Shown here: positions 6,869 through 14,344 of the stretch, in pieces
How positions within the stretch are numbered: position 1 is the first letter of the stretch
Layout of the letters: the number at the start of each line of letters is the position of its first letter
Source: Sulfurospirillum arcachonense
GTDB taxonomy: Bacteria > Campylobacterota > Campylobacteria > Campylobacterales > Sulfurospirillaceae
Assembly: GCA_015662785.1 (NCBI GenBank)
Contig: DQTM01000241.1
Coordinates: 1 to 20,539, forward strand
Direction: 5' to 3'
DNA length: 20,539 bases
Notes under the pieces: model-generated
The model's database searches: none
The model's input: only the letters and a program-made list of their open reading frames with translations
What the model was told of the DNA's origin: nothing
Translations under genes and position numbers: made by a program

Positions 6869-7142
6869 AAAACAACATCAGGCTATAAAAGATACTTTTT
6901 TAAAAGTATTTAAAACAGGAAATATATATTTGTTTGGAAGTCGTGTTGATGATAGTAAAAAAGGTGGAGATATAGACCTTTATTTAGTCTCTACATGTAA
7001 AGAAGACTTAACTTCTAAAAAGATAGATTTTTTAGTAAAATTAAAGAGTATTATAGGTGAGCAAAAGATTGATGTTGTATTGAGTCGAGATAAAACAAGA
7101 CCTATAGAACAAGAGGCTATAAAAAATGGGATTTTACTTTAA
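6855..7142 (+). CDS. Minimal nucleotidyltransferase (MntA-like antitoxin)
   Basis: A 95-residue single-domain DNA polymerase beta-type nucleotidyltransferase. The catalytic signature is Gly28-Ser29 followed by Asp39 and Asp41 (GSRVDDSKKGGDIDLYL), the GS-x9-D-x-D arrangement that binds metal and nucleotide; a further acidic strand, KIDVVLSRD, supplies the third carboxylate near residue 74. In HepT/MntA modules this enzyme neutralises the HEPN toxin by AMPylating a tyrosine. The start overlaps the HEPN gene by 14 bases, so the two are translationally coupled, and the stop overlaps the convergent acpS stop by four bases. All catalytic residues of the antitoxin are present, in contrast to the toxin's missing His. 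Confidence 0.83.
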   Translation: MRLSKKQHQAIKDTFLKVFKTGNIYLFGSRVDDSKKGGDIDLYLVSTCKEDLTSKKIDFLVKLKSIIGEQKIDVVLSRDKTRPIEQEAIKNGILL

Positions 7143-7516
7143 TGATAAAGGTTTTTTTCTCTTTTTAGATTAGATTCTATGACTGCAACTGCAACTGCAT
7201 ATTCTCCATCGTGAGTTATGCTTAGAGCTGTATCAGTTATTTTAAACTCTTCAACGATATGTTTTGATAGTGTAAAGTATGGAGCATTTTTGTTGTCTTT
7301 ATGAAGTTTTATATCAAAAAAACCGCACTTTGCACTTATGCCTACACCTAAAGCTTTACTTATAGCTTCTTTAGCCGCCCAGTAACCTGCATGGGAAGTT
7401 GATGAAGATGCCAGTTTTATCTCATCAACATCCAAAAATCTTTTGAGCGCTTTGTCTCCAAAACGCTCTTTAAGTCTTTCTATTCTACTTATTTTAACAG
7501 TATCAATACCAATCAT
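7139..7516 (-). CDS. acpS: Holo-[acyl-carrier-protein] synthase
   Basis: A 125-residue AcpS-type phosphopantetheinyl transferase, which moves 4'-phosphopantetheine from CoA to the serine of apo-ACP for fatty acid synthesis. Magnesium-binding residues are visible: Asp5 in MIGIDTVKI and Glu50 in YWAAKEAISKALG, the hallmark W-x-x-K-E-A/S motif; a central FFDIKLHKD strand and ALSITHDGEYAVAVAV close the fold. It is the last gene of the minus-strand run and shares one base with fliL upstream. It converges on the nucleotidyltransferase gene with a four-base overlap, leaving no room for a separate terminator on either strand. Confidence 0.92.
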   Translation of the reverse strand: MIGIDTVKISRIERLKERFGDKALKRFLDVDEIKLASSSTSHAGYWAAKEAISKALGVGISAKCGFFDIKLHKDNKNAPYFTLSKHIVEEFKITDTALSITHDGEYAVAVAVIESNLKREKNLYH

Positions 7517-8046
7517 TATTGAACAACAAAATCTGTAAAGAATATATTGTTTATCTGTCCATCGGCTAAGACATCATTTATACTATTTACTATCTCATCT
7601 TTTAGACGATCTTTACCTTTCATCGTGCTTACTTCTTCAAAAGTTTTTGATGATAAAGAACGTATGATTATATCTCTAATAAGTGATTTTTTCATGTCCA
7701 TTTCAGAAGCTAGTTCTTCATTGTCTAACTCTATATCAAGTGCCACTTTTAGGTACCTTCCACCGCCTTCACTAAGTAAGTTAACTACAAACTGACTCAT
7801 TGGGTACATAGGTCCGATAGTGAGATAACTACTTGAGCGTCTACTAGCTGTTCTTTTTGTAGGAGCAGATTTAGAGTTTTGTTGTGGTTGTGATTGTGAT
7901 GCCATTGCATTATCGTCACTTCCTAGTAAAAAGAAAGCAGCTAGTCCACCACCAACTAAAAGAATAACTAAAAGTACCACTATTAAGATTAGTACCATGT
8001 TCCCACCAGGTTTTTTTTCTTCAACTTCTTCTATTTCTTCTGCCAT
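7516..8046 (-). CDS. fliL: FliL, flagellar basal-body-associated protein
   Basis: The second ATG (8046) is preferred: AAAGGA ends immediately before the ATG at 8052 but stands six bases before 8046. The protein is 176 residues: a short acidic cytoplasmic tail, one transmembrane helix at about residues 18-42 (MVLILIVVLLVILLVGG), a Ser/Gln/Thr-rich linker and a periplasmic domain (about 80-176) ending in ILADGQINNIFFTDFVVQ, the usual FliL C-terminus. FliL surrounds the stator units of the flagellar motor and affects torque and motility. Here it sits between radA and acpS rather than with other flagellar genes. A TATAAT within the 77-base gap behind radA suggests its own promoter. Confidence 0.88.
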   Translation of the reverse strand: MAEEIEEVEEKKPGGNMVLILIVVLLVILLVGGGLAAFFLLGSDDNAMASQSQPQQNSKSAPTKRTASRRSSSYLTIGPMYPMSQFVVNLLSEGGGRYLKVALDIELDNEELASEMDMKKSLIRDIIIRSLSSKTFEEVSTMKGKDRLKDEIVNSINDVLADGQINNIFFTDFVVQ

Positions 8047-8123
8047 GCCCATTCCTTTGGTATTTCATTTATCTTTCTATATATCGTTGAATTATATTAA
8101 AAGTTTAATAAAGATGTAATAAA
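8047..8123 (-). promoter_or_regulatory. Putative fliL promoter and palindrome at the radA stop
   Basis: Read on the minus strand, this gap contains AATATAATTC (a TATAAT box) followed by AAAGGA before fliL. At its distal edge an inverted repeat, GATGTAAT-AA-ATTACATC at 8113-8130, spans the radA stop codon: eight-base arms with a two-base centre. It lacks a T-run and GC content, so it is a poor terminator; a protein-binding site or a 3' mRNA stability hairpin is possible. Confidence 0.35.
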
Positions 8124-9479
8124 TTACATCCATTCTATTAGTTTTGAGACTTCATCTATCTCAAAACACTTGATTCCAGCAATTTTTTCTGTTGGTTTTG
8201 AAGGTACTATTGCTTTTACAAAGTGTTGAGATTTTGCCTCTTTTAGTCTTTGGTCTAAACTAAAAATATCTCGTATATCTCCGATTAGACTCACTTCTCC
8301 CATAAAAATAGTATTTTTACTTATGGGTCTATTTCTAAAGCTACTTATAATTGCTGCAATTATTGCCAAATCTGCTGAAGTTTCAGTTATTTTTATTCCA
8401 CCTGTTATATTTATAAAAACATCATACTGATTAAATGGCAAATCAAGTTTTCTCTCAAGCAAGGCAAGTAGCATAGTTAAACGGTTTAGTTCATAGCCAG
8501 TAGAACTTCTTTTAGGGTTTGCAGAACTACTATCACTTACTAAAGCTTGAACTTCTATAACTATAGGACGACTGCCCTCCATAATGACTGTTATAGCAGA
8601 TCCTGCTTGTGCATTTCCTCTAGTGAAAAACTTTTTTGGTATATCTTTTGCACTCAACAATCCTGCATTTGTCATCTCAAAAATACCAACTTCACTTGTG
8701 CTTCCAAAGCGGTTTTTAAAACCTCTTAGAATTCTAAGTTCACGTGAAGAGTCTCCTTCAAAGTATAAAACTGTATCAACCATGTGTTCTAAGACTTTTG
8801 GTCCTGCTATTGAGCCTTCTTTTGTTATATGTCCTATGATAAAAATTGCGATTTGATTCTCTTTACCCCATCTCATAAGCTCAAAAGTAATCTCTCTTAC
8901 TTGAGAAACACTTCCTGGAGCTGCTGTGAGCTTTTCGCTATACATAGTTTGGATAGAGTCAATCACAACGGCGTCATAATTGTTTTTTGCAAGTTCACCT
9001 AAGACTGCATCTAGCCTTATTTCACTCATTAAAAAAAGATTTTCATAGTTACTTCCAAGTCTATCACTTCGGAGTTTTATCTGTCCAATTGATTCTTCTC
9101 CACTAACATAAAGCACTTTTTTATTGTCTTTTGCTAAGTTTCCTGCAATTTTTAGCAATAGAGTCGATTTTCCAACTCCAGGGCTTCCCCCTATAAGAGT
9201 TAGACTACCACTTACAATACCACCACCCATTACTAAGTCGAGCTCACTATCACCAGAACTGAAACGAGTTATTTGGTCTTGTTTGACTTCTGTTATAGAA
9301 ATTACTTGATTTGAAGTAGGTGAAGTTGTGATGCTTTTTATCTCTTTTAAAACTTCTATCTGTTTCGAATTTAGTTCTAGAAATTCCTCCCATGATCCAC
9401 AACTTGGGCATTTACCCAACCATCTAGCACTTTGATAACCACAAGCTTGGCATTCAAATAAGGTTTTCTTTTTAGCCAT
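8124..9479 (-). CDS. radA: RadA, branch-migration/recombination ATPase
   Basis: I use ATG 9479 (MAKKKTLFECQACG); a GTG two codons upstream is possible. The 451-residue protein has the N-terminal C4 zinc motif (Cys10, 13, 24, 27), a RecA-like ATPase core with Walker A GGSPGVGKST at about residue 95 and Walker B strand AVVIDSIQTM, the RadA-specific K-N-R-F-G (GFKNRFGSTSEVG), and a C-terminal Lon-protease-like domain (NITGGIKITETSADLAIIAAI). RadA/Sms promotes RecA-dependent strand-exchange and branch migration during repair and natural transformation. Its start overlaps the ftsY end by eight bases, implying coupled translation. Confidence 0.95.
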   Translation of the reverse strand: MAKKKTLFECQACGYQSARWLGKCPSCGSWEEFLELNSKQIEVLKEIKSITTSPTSNQVISITEVKQDQITRFSSGDSELDLVMGGGIVSGSLTLIGGSPGVGKSTLLLKIAGNLAKDNKKVLYVSGEESIGQIKLRSDRLGSNYENLFLMSEIRLDAVLGELAKNNYDAVVIDSIQTMYSEKLTAAPGSVSQVREITFELMRWGKENQIAIFIIGHITKEGSIAGPKVLEHMVDTVLYFEGDSSRELRILRGFKNRFGSTSEVGIFEMTNAGLLSAKDIPKKFFTRGNAQAGSAITVIMEGSRPIVIEVQALVSDSSSANPKRSSTGYELNRLTMLLALLERKLDLPFNQYDVFINITGGIKITETSADLAIIAAIISSFRNRPISKNTIFMGEVSLIGDIRDIFSLDQRLKEAKSQHFVKAIVPSKPTEKIAGIKCFEIDEVSKLIEWM

Positions 9480-10353
9480 TTTCACTCACAAAAATAGTAT
9501 CTAGTATGACATCTATGAACTCATCAGGATTAAAAGGTACTAAATCATCTTCACTTTCTCCTACACCAACAAAGATGATAGGAAGTTTAAGCTCACGTGC
9601 AACTCCAAAAAGTGCTCCACCTTTTGCCGTACCATCAAGTTTTGTGATTATGATTGCATCAATACCGACTATTTCATTAAAAGATTTTGCTTGGTTTATT
9701 GCTGAGTTTCCTTGTGTTCCATCTAAAACTAAAATTTTTCTGTGCGGTGCTCCCTCTTTTGCTTTATTACAAATACGGACTATCTTTTTTAGCTCATTCG
9801 ATAAGTTTGTATGGTTATGTAGACGACCGGCAGTGTCTATGATGACATTGTCAAAACCTTTTGCAGTTGCAGAGCTGATAGTGTCGTATGCAACAGCTGA
9901 AGGGTCATGGTCTTGTTGAGTGCATACAATAGGAATTTCAAGTTTATCTGCCCAGCGTTTAAGTTGTTCAATCGCTGCTGCTCTAAAAGTATCACTGGCC
10001 CCGAGCATAACTTTTTTACCATTTTTCTTATAGTTATTTGCCATTTTAGCTATTGTTGTTGTTTTTCCTGCACCATTTACCCCTATAACTAATTCAACAA
10101 AAGGCTTTTGCTCTGTGATTTCTTCTATTTTATAGATAAAGTATGCTTTCATAACACGTTGTACATCTGCTCTTTTTACAGTCTCTTGTGGTGGTAAGTA
10201 GTAAATCATCTCTTTAACTATTTCATAAGGTACATCAGATTCTAAAAGTATCTCTTCTAGAGTCTCTTTATCAATTTTGAGAACTTTTTCTGGGAGGATC
10301 TCTTTAATAACATCAGCTGTTTTACTGAAACCTTTCTTGATAAAGCCAAACAT
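9472..10353 (-). CDS. ftsY: FtsY, signal recognition particle receptor GTPase
   Basis: A 293-residue SRP receptor with a short N domain (about 1-80) and the GTPase G domain, lacking the long acidic N-terminal A domain of E. coli FtsY, as in many small bacterial versions. Motifs: GVNGAGKTTT (G1, 91-100), DTFRAAAIEQLKRWA (I-box region, from about 121), DTAGR (G3, 173-177), TKLDG (G4, 237-241) and GGALFGV. It docks ribosome-Ffh complexes at the inner membrane for co-translational insertion. Its ATG overlaps the stop of the upstream thioredoxin-like lipoprotein by one base (TAATG), and its end overlaps radA. Confidence 0.95.
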   Translation of the reverse strand: MFGFIKKGFSKTADVIKEILPEKVLKIDKETLEEILLESDVPYEIVKEMIYYLPPQETVKRADVQRVMKAYFIYKIEEITEQKPFVELVIGVNGAGKTTTIAKMANNYKKNGKKVMLGASDTFRAAAIEQLKRWADKLEIPIVCTQQDHDPSAVAYDTISSATAKGFDNVIIDTAGRLHNHTNLSNELKKIVRICNKAKEGAPHRKILVLDGTQGNSAINQAKSFNEIVGIDAIIITKLDGTAKGGALFGVARELKLPIIFVGVGESEDDLVPFNPDEFIDVILDTIFVSENG

Positions 10354-10898
10354 TATAAAACTTTCTTTATATCTGCTTCTATCATCTCTTCAAGAACTGC
10401 TCCAGTATAGTGTTGAGAATATTTTCCATTTCTATCGTAAATTAACATAAAAGGTATACTTTTAACTCCACCGACTGCTTTTGCCAATTTGTAGTTGTCT
10501 TTAGAGTTTGTTATTGTAAACTCTATATCATTGTTGTTTATAAAGTTTATAACATCTTCATTTGATTTGTTCTCTTCAAGAAGTATACTTATGATTTTCA
10601 GATCTTTTTTATATTTCTCTTGTAAATTATTTAAGTGAGGAATTGTTGCTTTACATGGAGGGCACCAAGTAGCGAAAAAGTTTACTAAAACTATTTTGTT
10701 TTCATAACCTTCAAATATAAAACCATTTTCTAAACTCTTTACTTTTATCTTTTGACCACTTGTGTCTTGTAGTACGATGCCATTAGGAGTTTTTTTAGGT
10801 GATTCTTCTTGTGTTGTTTCCGTTGTTTCGTTGGTGGTCTTTTCACTACATCCTGTAAAGATTAGTAGTGTTAAAATAGCAGTTAATAAAATTTTCAT
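10353..10898 (-). CDS. TlpA-like thiol-disulfide oxidoreductase lipoprotein
   Basis: A 181-residue thioredoxin-fold protein anchored outside the inner membrane: lipoprotein signal with Cys17 (LIFTGC), a Thr/Glu-rich linker to about residue 38, and a TlpA/ResA-type domain with active site Trp78-Cys79-Pro-Pro-Cys82 (FFATWCPPCKATIPHL) and the cis-proline segment VKSIPFMLIYD near residue 150. Such proteins reduce or oxidise periplasmic disulfides, often in cytochrome c maturation, but no cytochrome gene is beside it. It leads the minus-strand run, with AAGGA before the ATG and TATAAT further upstream. The specific redox partner is unknown. Confidence 0.85.
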   Translation of the reverse strand: MKILLTAILTLLIFTGCSEKTTNETTETTQEESPKKTPNGIVLQDTSGQKIKVKSLENGFIFEGYENKIVLVNFFATWCPPCKATIPHLNNLQEKYKKDLKIISILLEENKSNEDVINFINNNDIEFTITNSKDNYKLAKAVGGVKSIPFMLIYDRNGKYSQHYTGAVLEEMIEADIKKVL

Positions 10899-10949
10899 TT
10901 GATTCCTTATACAATAAAGATGCGATTATACCAAAAAAGGTCTTAATAG
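10899..10949. promoter_or_regulatory. Divergent promoter region, tlpA-like / MTHFS
   Basis: Only 51 bases separate two divergent starts. For the minus strand, ATTATA at 10925-10930 reads as TATAAT, and AAGGAAT lies just before the lipoprotein ATG. For the plus strand, TACAAT at 10910-10915 is a plausible -10, with AAAAAGG at 10934-10940 before ATG 10950. The two promoters therefore face each other and overlap, so the two runs may compete for polymerase. Confidence 0.45.
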
Positions 10950-11507
10950 ATGAATAAAAAATTTTTATTTAGAGAGAAATCAAAGAAAGATTTAAAAAAA
11001 TATTGCAAGTTGGGGCGAATAAAAAGAGATAAATATGTCGTAGACAAACTTGAAAAACTAGTAAAAGAGGGTCGACATAAAAATGTACTACTTTATATAC
11101 CTCTTAGTAGCGAGGTTGATTCTATGGAACTTATAAAGAGAATTAGACCAAAAGTAAACATTTATGTGCCATTTATGGAAGGTGTCAGTTTTAAGATGGT
11201 AAAATTTAGATTGCCTCTGTTTAGGAAAAAGTTCAAGATAAGAGAACCTAAAAACTCTTATGCAAGAGTTCCTAAAATAGATTTGGCAATTGTACCAGTC
11301 CTAGGGGTGGATGGTGCATTTAAACGTATTGGTTTTGGAAAAGGGATGTATGATAGATTTTTTGATTCCCTAAACTCCTCTCCTAAAGTGGTTTTTGTAC
11401 AACTTGGAGAGTGCTTTACAGAAGAATTTATATGTGAAAGCCACGATATACGAGCGGATATTTATATTACCCCATACAAAACTATGATAAAAAAGAGGAA
11501 ACTATGA
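10950..11507 (+). CDS. 5-formyltetrahydrofolate cyclo-ligase family protein
   Basis: A 185-residue protein of the MTHFS family, which converts 5-formyl-THF to 5,10-methenyl-THF using ATP. The typical pieces are the N-terminal basic helix, LLYIPLSSEVDSMELI (substrate strand, residues about 48-63), IDLAIVPVLGVD and the nucleotide-binding GFGKGMYDRFFDSL motif near residues 128-141, followed by the usual C-terminal HDIRADIYITP, which stands for the family 'HDv.mD.vvTe'. Length matches. It overlaps rny by four bases (ATGA). Its linkage to RNase Y is a known neighbourhood in Campylobacterota rather than a functional link I can demonstrate. Confidence 0.9.
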   Translation: MNKKFLFREKSKKDLKKYCKLGRIKRDKYVVDKLEKLVKEGRHKNVLLYIPLSSEVDSMELIKRIRPKVNIYVPFMEGVSFKMVKFRLPLFRKKFKIREPKNSYARVPKIDLAIVPVLGVDGAFKRIGFGKGMYDRFFDSLNSSPKVVFVQLGECFTEEFICESHDIRADIYITPYKTMIKKRKL

Positions 11508-13057
11508 TAACTGGAATAAGTATAGCAGCAGCAGCTGTTGTGAGTGGAGCAGTGGGATTTTTTGTGTCTAAAAAACTAAATGCTGCAAACTATGATGTAT
11601 ACGTTGCTCAAGCAAAAGCAAAAGCAAAAGCAATAGAGCATGAAGCAGAGTTGGTTCTTAAAAATTCAGAAATAAAAGTTAAAGAAGCAGAGTACAGTGC
11701 AAAAAGAAGATACGAAGATAAAACTTTTGCATACAAGAAAGAACACACTGACAAGATGGGTGAGTTAGATAAAAAAGATAAAACTATAAAAGAGGACTTT
11801 AAAAAACTTAATAAAGAAAAAAGTGATTTAGGAAATCTTAAAAAAGAGGCACAAGACCTTTATGATGAGGGTTTAAATCTAAAAAATATTTATGAAGAAA
11901 AAGTAGAAGAGTCTATACGTCTACTAGAAAGTTCAGCAGGACTTACAGAACGTGAAGCAAAAGAGATAGTTCTTAAAAAAGTAGAAGAGAAATCAAGAGC
12001 AGATATAGCTCACATCGTAAGGAAAGCTGAAGAAGAAGCAAAACAGGATGCAAAAAGAAGAGTAAATTATATTTTAGCACAAGCTACTTCAAGGTTTGCA
12101 GGCGAGTTTGCAGCTGAGAGACTAATAAATGTAGTCAACATTAAAGATGATGAGCTAAAAGGTCGTATCATTGGTAAAGATGGAAGAAACATAAAAGCTC
12201 TTGAAATGTTACTTGGTGTTGATATTATTATTGATGATACTCCAAATGCAATCATACTGAGTAGTTTTAATCTTTACAGAAGAGCAGTTGCAACTAAGGT
12301 AATAGAGCTTTTAGTTGAAGATGGAAGAATCCAGCCAGCTCGTATTGAGGCTATATACGAAAAAGTAAGAGATGAATTTGACCAAAGCCTTGTAACTGAG
12401 GGTGAAACGATTCTTGTTGATTTAGGTATTACAAAAGTACATCCAGAAATTGTAAAGCTTATAGGAAGATTGAAATTTCGTGCTAGTTATGGACAAAATG
12501 CACTTGGTCACTCTTTAGAAGTTGCTCATCTTGCAGGGATTATAGCTGCTGAGTGTGGAGGGGATGAAACTCTTGCAAAAAGAGCTGGTATGCTTCATGA
12601 TATAGGAAAAGCACTGACTCATGATTTTGCCGGAAGCCATGTTGATTTGGGTGCAGATATATGTAAAAGATATAATGAAGACCCAGTAGTCATAAATGCT
12701 ATCTACGCTCACCACGGACATGAAGAAGCTACAAGTGTAGAGTCAGCAGCAGTATGTGCAGCAGATACACTTTCAGCAGCTCGTCCAGGAGCAAGAAGAG
12801 AAGTTCTTGAAAGCTTCTTAAAACGTGTTACTGACATAGAAGAGATAGCAAAATCAAAACATGGCATAAAACAAGCATACGCTATAAATGCAGGTCGTGA
12901 GATAAGAGTAATAGCAAATGCAAAACTTGTAAATGATGACGAAGCAGTACTTCTTTCAAAAGAGATAGCAGAAGAGATAGAAGACAAAGTACAATATCCA
13001 GGTGAGATAAAAGTACATGTTATAAGAGAAATGCGTGCAGTTGGTTTTGCACGATAA
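11504..13057 (+). CDS. rny: Ribonuclease Y
   Basis: A 517-residue membrane-anchored endoribonuclease that initiates mRNA decay in many Gram-positive and Campylobacterota bacteria. Order: N-terminal transmembrane helix (about 3-22), long Lys/Glu/Ala-rich coiled coil (about 30-190), KH RNA-binding domain with GRIIGKDGRN (from about residue 219), then the HD domain with HSLEVAHLAG and the metal-binding pair His365-Asp366 in GMLHDIGKAL, followed by YAHHGHEE and AADTLSAARPGARRE. The C-terminus PGEIKVHVIREMRAVGFAR is family-typical. It starts inside the MTHFS stop and ends three bases before the next gene, so the unrecognised coiled-coil protein is very likely co-translated with it. Confidence 0.95.
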   Translation: MITGISIAAAAVVSGAVGFFVSKKLNAANYDVYVAQAKAKAKAIEHEAELVLKNSEIKVKEAEYSAKRRYEDKTFAYKKEHTDKMGELDKKDKTIKEDFKKLNKEKSDLGNLKKEAQDLYDEGLNLKNIYEEKVEESIRLLESSAGLTEREAKEIVLKKVEEKSRADIAHIVRKAEEEAKQDAKRRVNYILAQATSRFAGEFAAERLINVVNIKDDELKGRIIGKDGRNIKALEMLLGVDIIIDDTPNAIILSSFNLYRRAVATKVIELLVEDGRIQPARIEAIYEKVRDEFDQSLVTEGETILVDLGITKVHPEIVKLIGRLKFRASYGQNALGHSLEVAHLAGIIAAECGGDETLAKRAGMLHDIGKALTHDFAGSHVDLGADICKRYNEDPVVINAIYAHHGHEEATSVESAAVCAADTLSAARPGARREVLESFLKRVTDIEEIAKSKHGIKQAYAINAGREIRVIANAKLVNDDEAVLLSKEIAEEIEDKVQYPGEIKVHVIREMRAVGFAR

Positions 13058-13060
13058 TCT

Positions 13061-14344
13061 ATGGTAGGGATTATTGCTTTAGTTAATGTTGATGAGAACA
13101 GTGCTGTTCTTGTTAATGAAAATAAAAAGCAATACTCCTTCAGTCTTGATGATTGCGTAGGATTCAACACTCTTCCTGAAGTTGGAGAAAAAGTTGAGTT
13201 TGAAGATGGTGAAACTTTAGACTTTTTATTAATAAAAAGATTTTTAAATACAGCATACAATAACCTTAGAGATATAGACAGTACTTTTATGGATGAGTAT
13301 CTTTTAGAACTTAGAAATGATTTAAAAGTTTTGGAGAGTGTGTATCAAAAATTTCATAAAAAAAATAGTGTGCCAGAAGTAGCCTATGAAACTATCTTTT
13401 TAGAACAACAAGCTACTTACCAAAGTTATAAAAAGAGAATGGATACCAACATATCTGAATTATATACTCTAAAATCAACAGTAAAATCTTTAGAAAATCA
13501 GATAAAAGATATAAAAAAAGAGATAAATCACTGCACGATAACTAAAATTATAAAAGCAAAAGAGATAGATTTAAAAAGATACAACACTTACTATATTGAC
13601 TCTATTCACCGCTCTGGTAATCTAAAAGATGAAAATATACAGTTAAAAGAGTCATTAGATAGGTTTGAAGAAAAATTTATAGATGAATTTGTATCAGAAT
13701 ATGGAGATGAAGCTAAAAAGTATGATCAGTTTATACGAGAACAACTTGATGGATATGCTTATGAATTTGACAAAAAGATGTGGGAAGCAGCAGAAGTGTC
13801 ATCTTCCATTCGGTCTTTTTTTAAAAGAGCAAATATAGATGATGATTTTTCAAGTAAAACTTTTTTAAAGTATTTTATAAAAGGGCTTGATGAAACAATG
13901 TTTAGTAAAGAACACAAACGATTATACTCACTTTTAGAGTATCTTGAGGGCAGAGCTAAAGTACGCATACTGATTGCAAGTGAAAATTTCAAAGAGGCTG
14001 ATTGTATCAAACACCTTGTAAGAAGTTTTGACAAAGAATATAGTGTAGAGGTAAGTGATAAACCACGCTCAAGTTACTATAGACGAGATTTGTCTAAATT
14101 AGATATTGTATTTGTAGATATTTCTATAAAAAACCCAACTATATATGAATTTATAGATATGATTAAAAAAAGATTTATACAAGCAAACAGTCATGCTGTT
14201 TTGTGTGTTACTTCAAACTCATTTACTAAAGAAAATTTAGTTCAATTAAAAGAGAGAGACATAAATTATCTTTTAGCAACAAACTTATCAGATTCTGAGT
14301 TACAGAGTAATATAAAAGAGATAATAGATTCACTTGATGGGTAA
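13061..14344 (+). CDS. Unrecognised protein: beta-rich start, coiled coil, degenerate receiver-like C-terminus
   Basis: I do not recognise this 427-residue protein. Residues 1-60 look like a small beta barrel, faintly cold-shock/OB-like (GIIALVNVDENSAVLV ... GEKVEFEDGE). Residues about 65-215 are charged helices predicted to form coiled coil. Residues about 300-427 read like a response-regulator receiver: VRILIASEN (beta1, acidic pair reduced to Ser-Glu), LDIVFVDIS with Asp353 at the phosphoacceptor position, AVLCVTSN with Thr384, but LLATN where the invariant Lys-Pro would be, so canonical phosphorylation switching is doubtful. No signal peptide or membrane helix. ATG 13061 is three bases after rny and has no clear ribosome-binding site, implying reinitiation; it overlaps the ABC exporter by eight bases. 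A role with RNase Y or in membrane signalling is only inferred. Confidence 0.6.
   Translation: MVGIIALVNVDENSAVLVNENKKQYSFSLDDCVGFNTLPEVGEKVEFEDGETLDFLLIKRFLNTAYNNLRDIDSTFMDEYLLELRNDLKVLESVYQKFHKKNSVPEVAYETIFLEQQATYQSYKKRMDTNISELYTLKSTVKSLENQIKDIKKEINHCTITKIIKAKEIDLKRYNTYYIDSIHRSGNLKDENIQLKESLDRFEEKFIDEFVSEYGDEAKKYDQFIREQLDGYAYEFDKKMWEAAEVSSSIRSFFKRANIDDDFSSKTFLKYFIKGLDETMFSKEHKRLYSLLEYLEGRAKVRILIASENFKEADCIKHLVRSFDKEYSVEVSDKPRSSYYRRDLSKLDIVFVDISIKNPTIYEFIDMIKKRFIQANSHAVLCVTSNSFTKENLVQLKERDINYLLATNLSDSELQSNIKEIIDSLDG

Noticed and set aside
9506..9919. A 137-codon plus-strand frame opposite ftsY.
   Set aside because: It covers the G-domain motifs of FtsY on the other strand; composition is that of an antisense shadow.
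12709..13260. A 183-codon open frame on the minus strand antisense to the end of rny.
   Set aside because: It is the mirror of a strongly conserved RNase Y C-terminus, is Ser/Thr/Phe-rich as expected for such a shadow, and has no ribosome-binding site or recognisable domain.
14334..14336. TTG start for the ABC exporter.
   Set aside because: The adjacent ATG at 14337 is a better start and adds no loss of domain.
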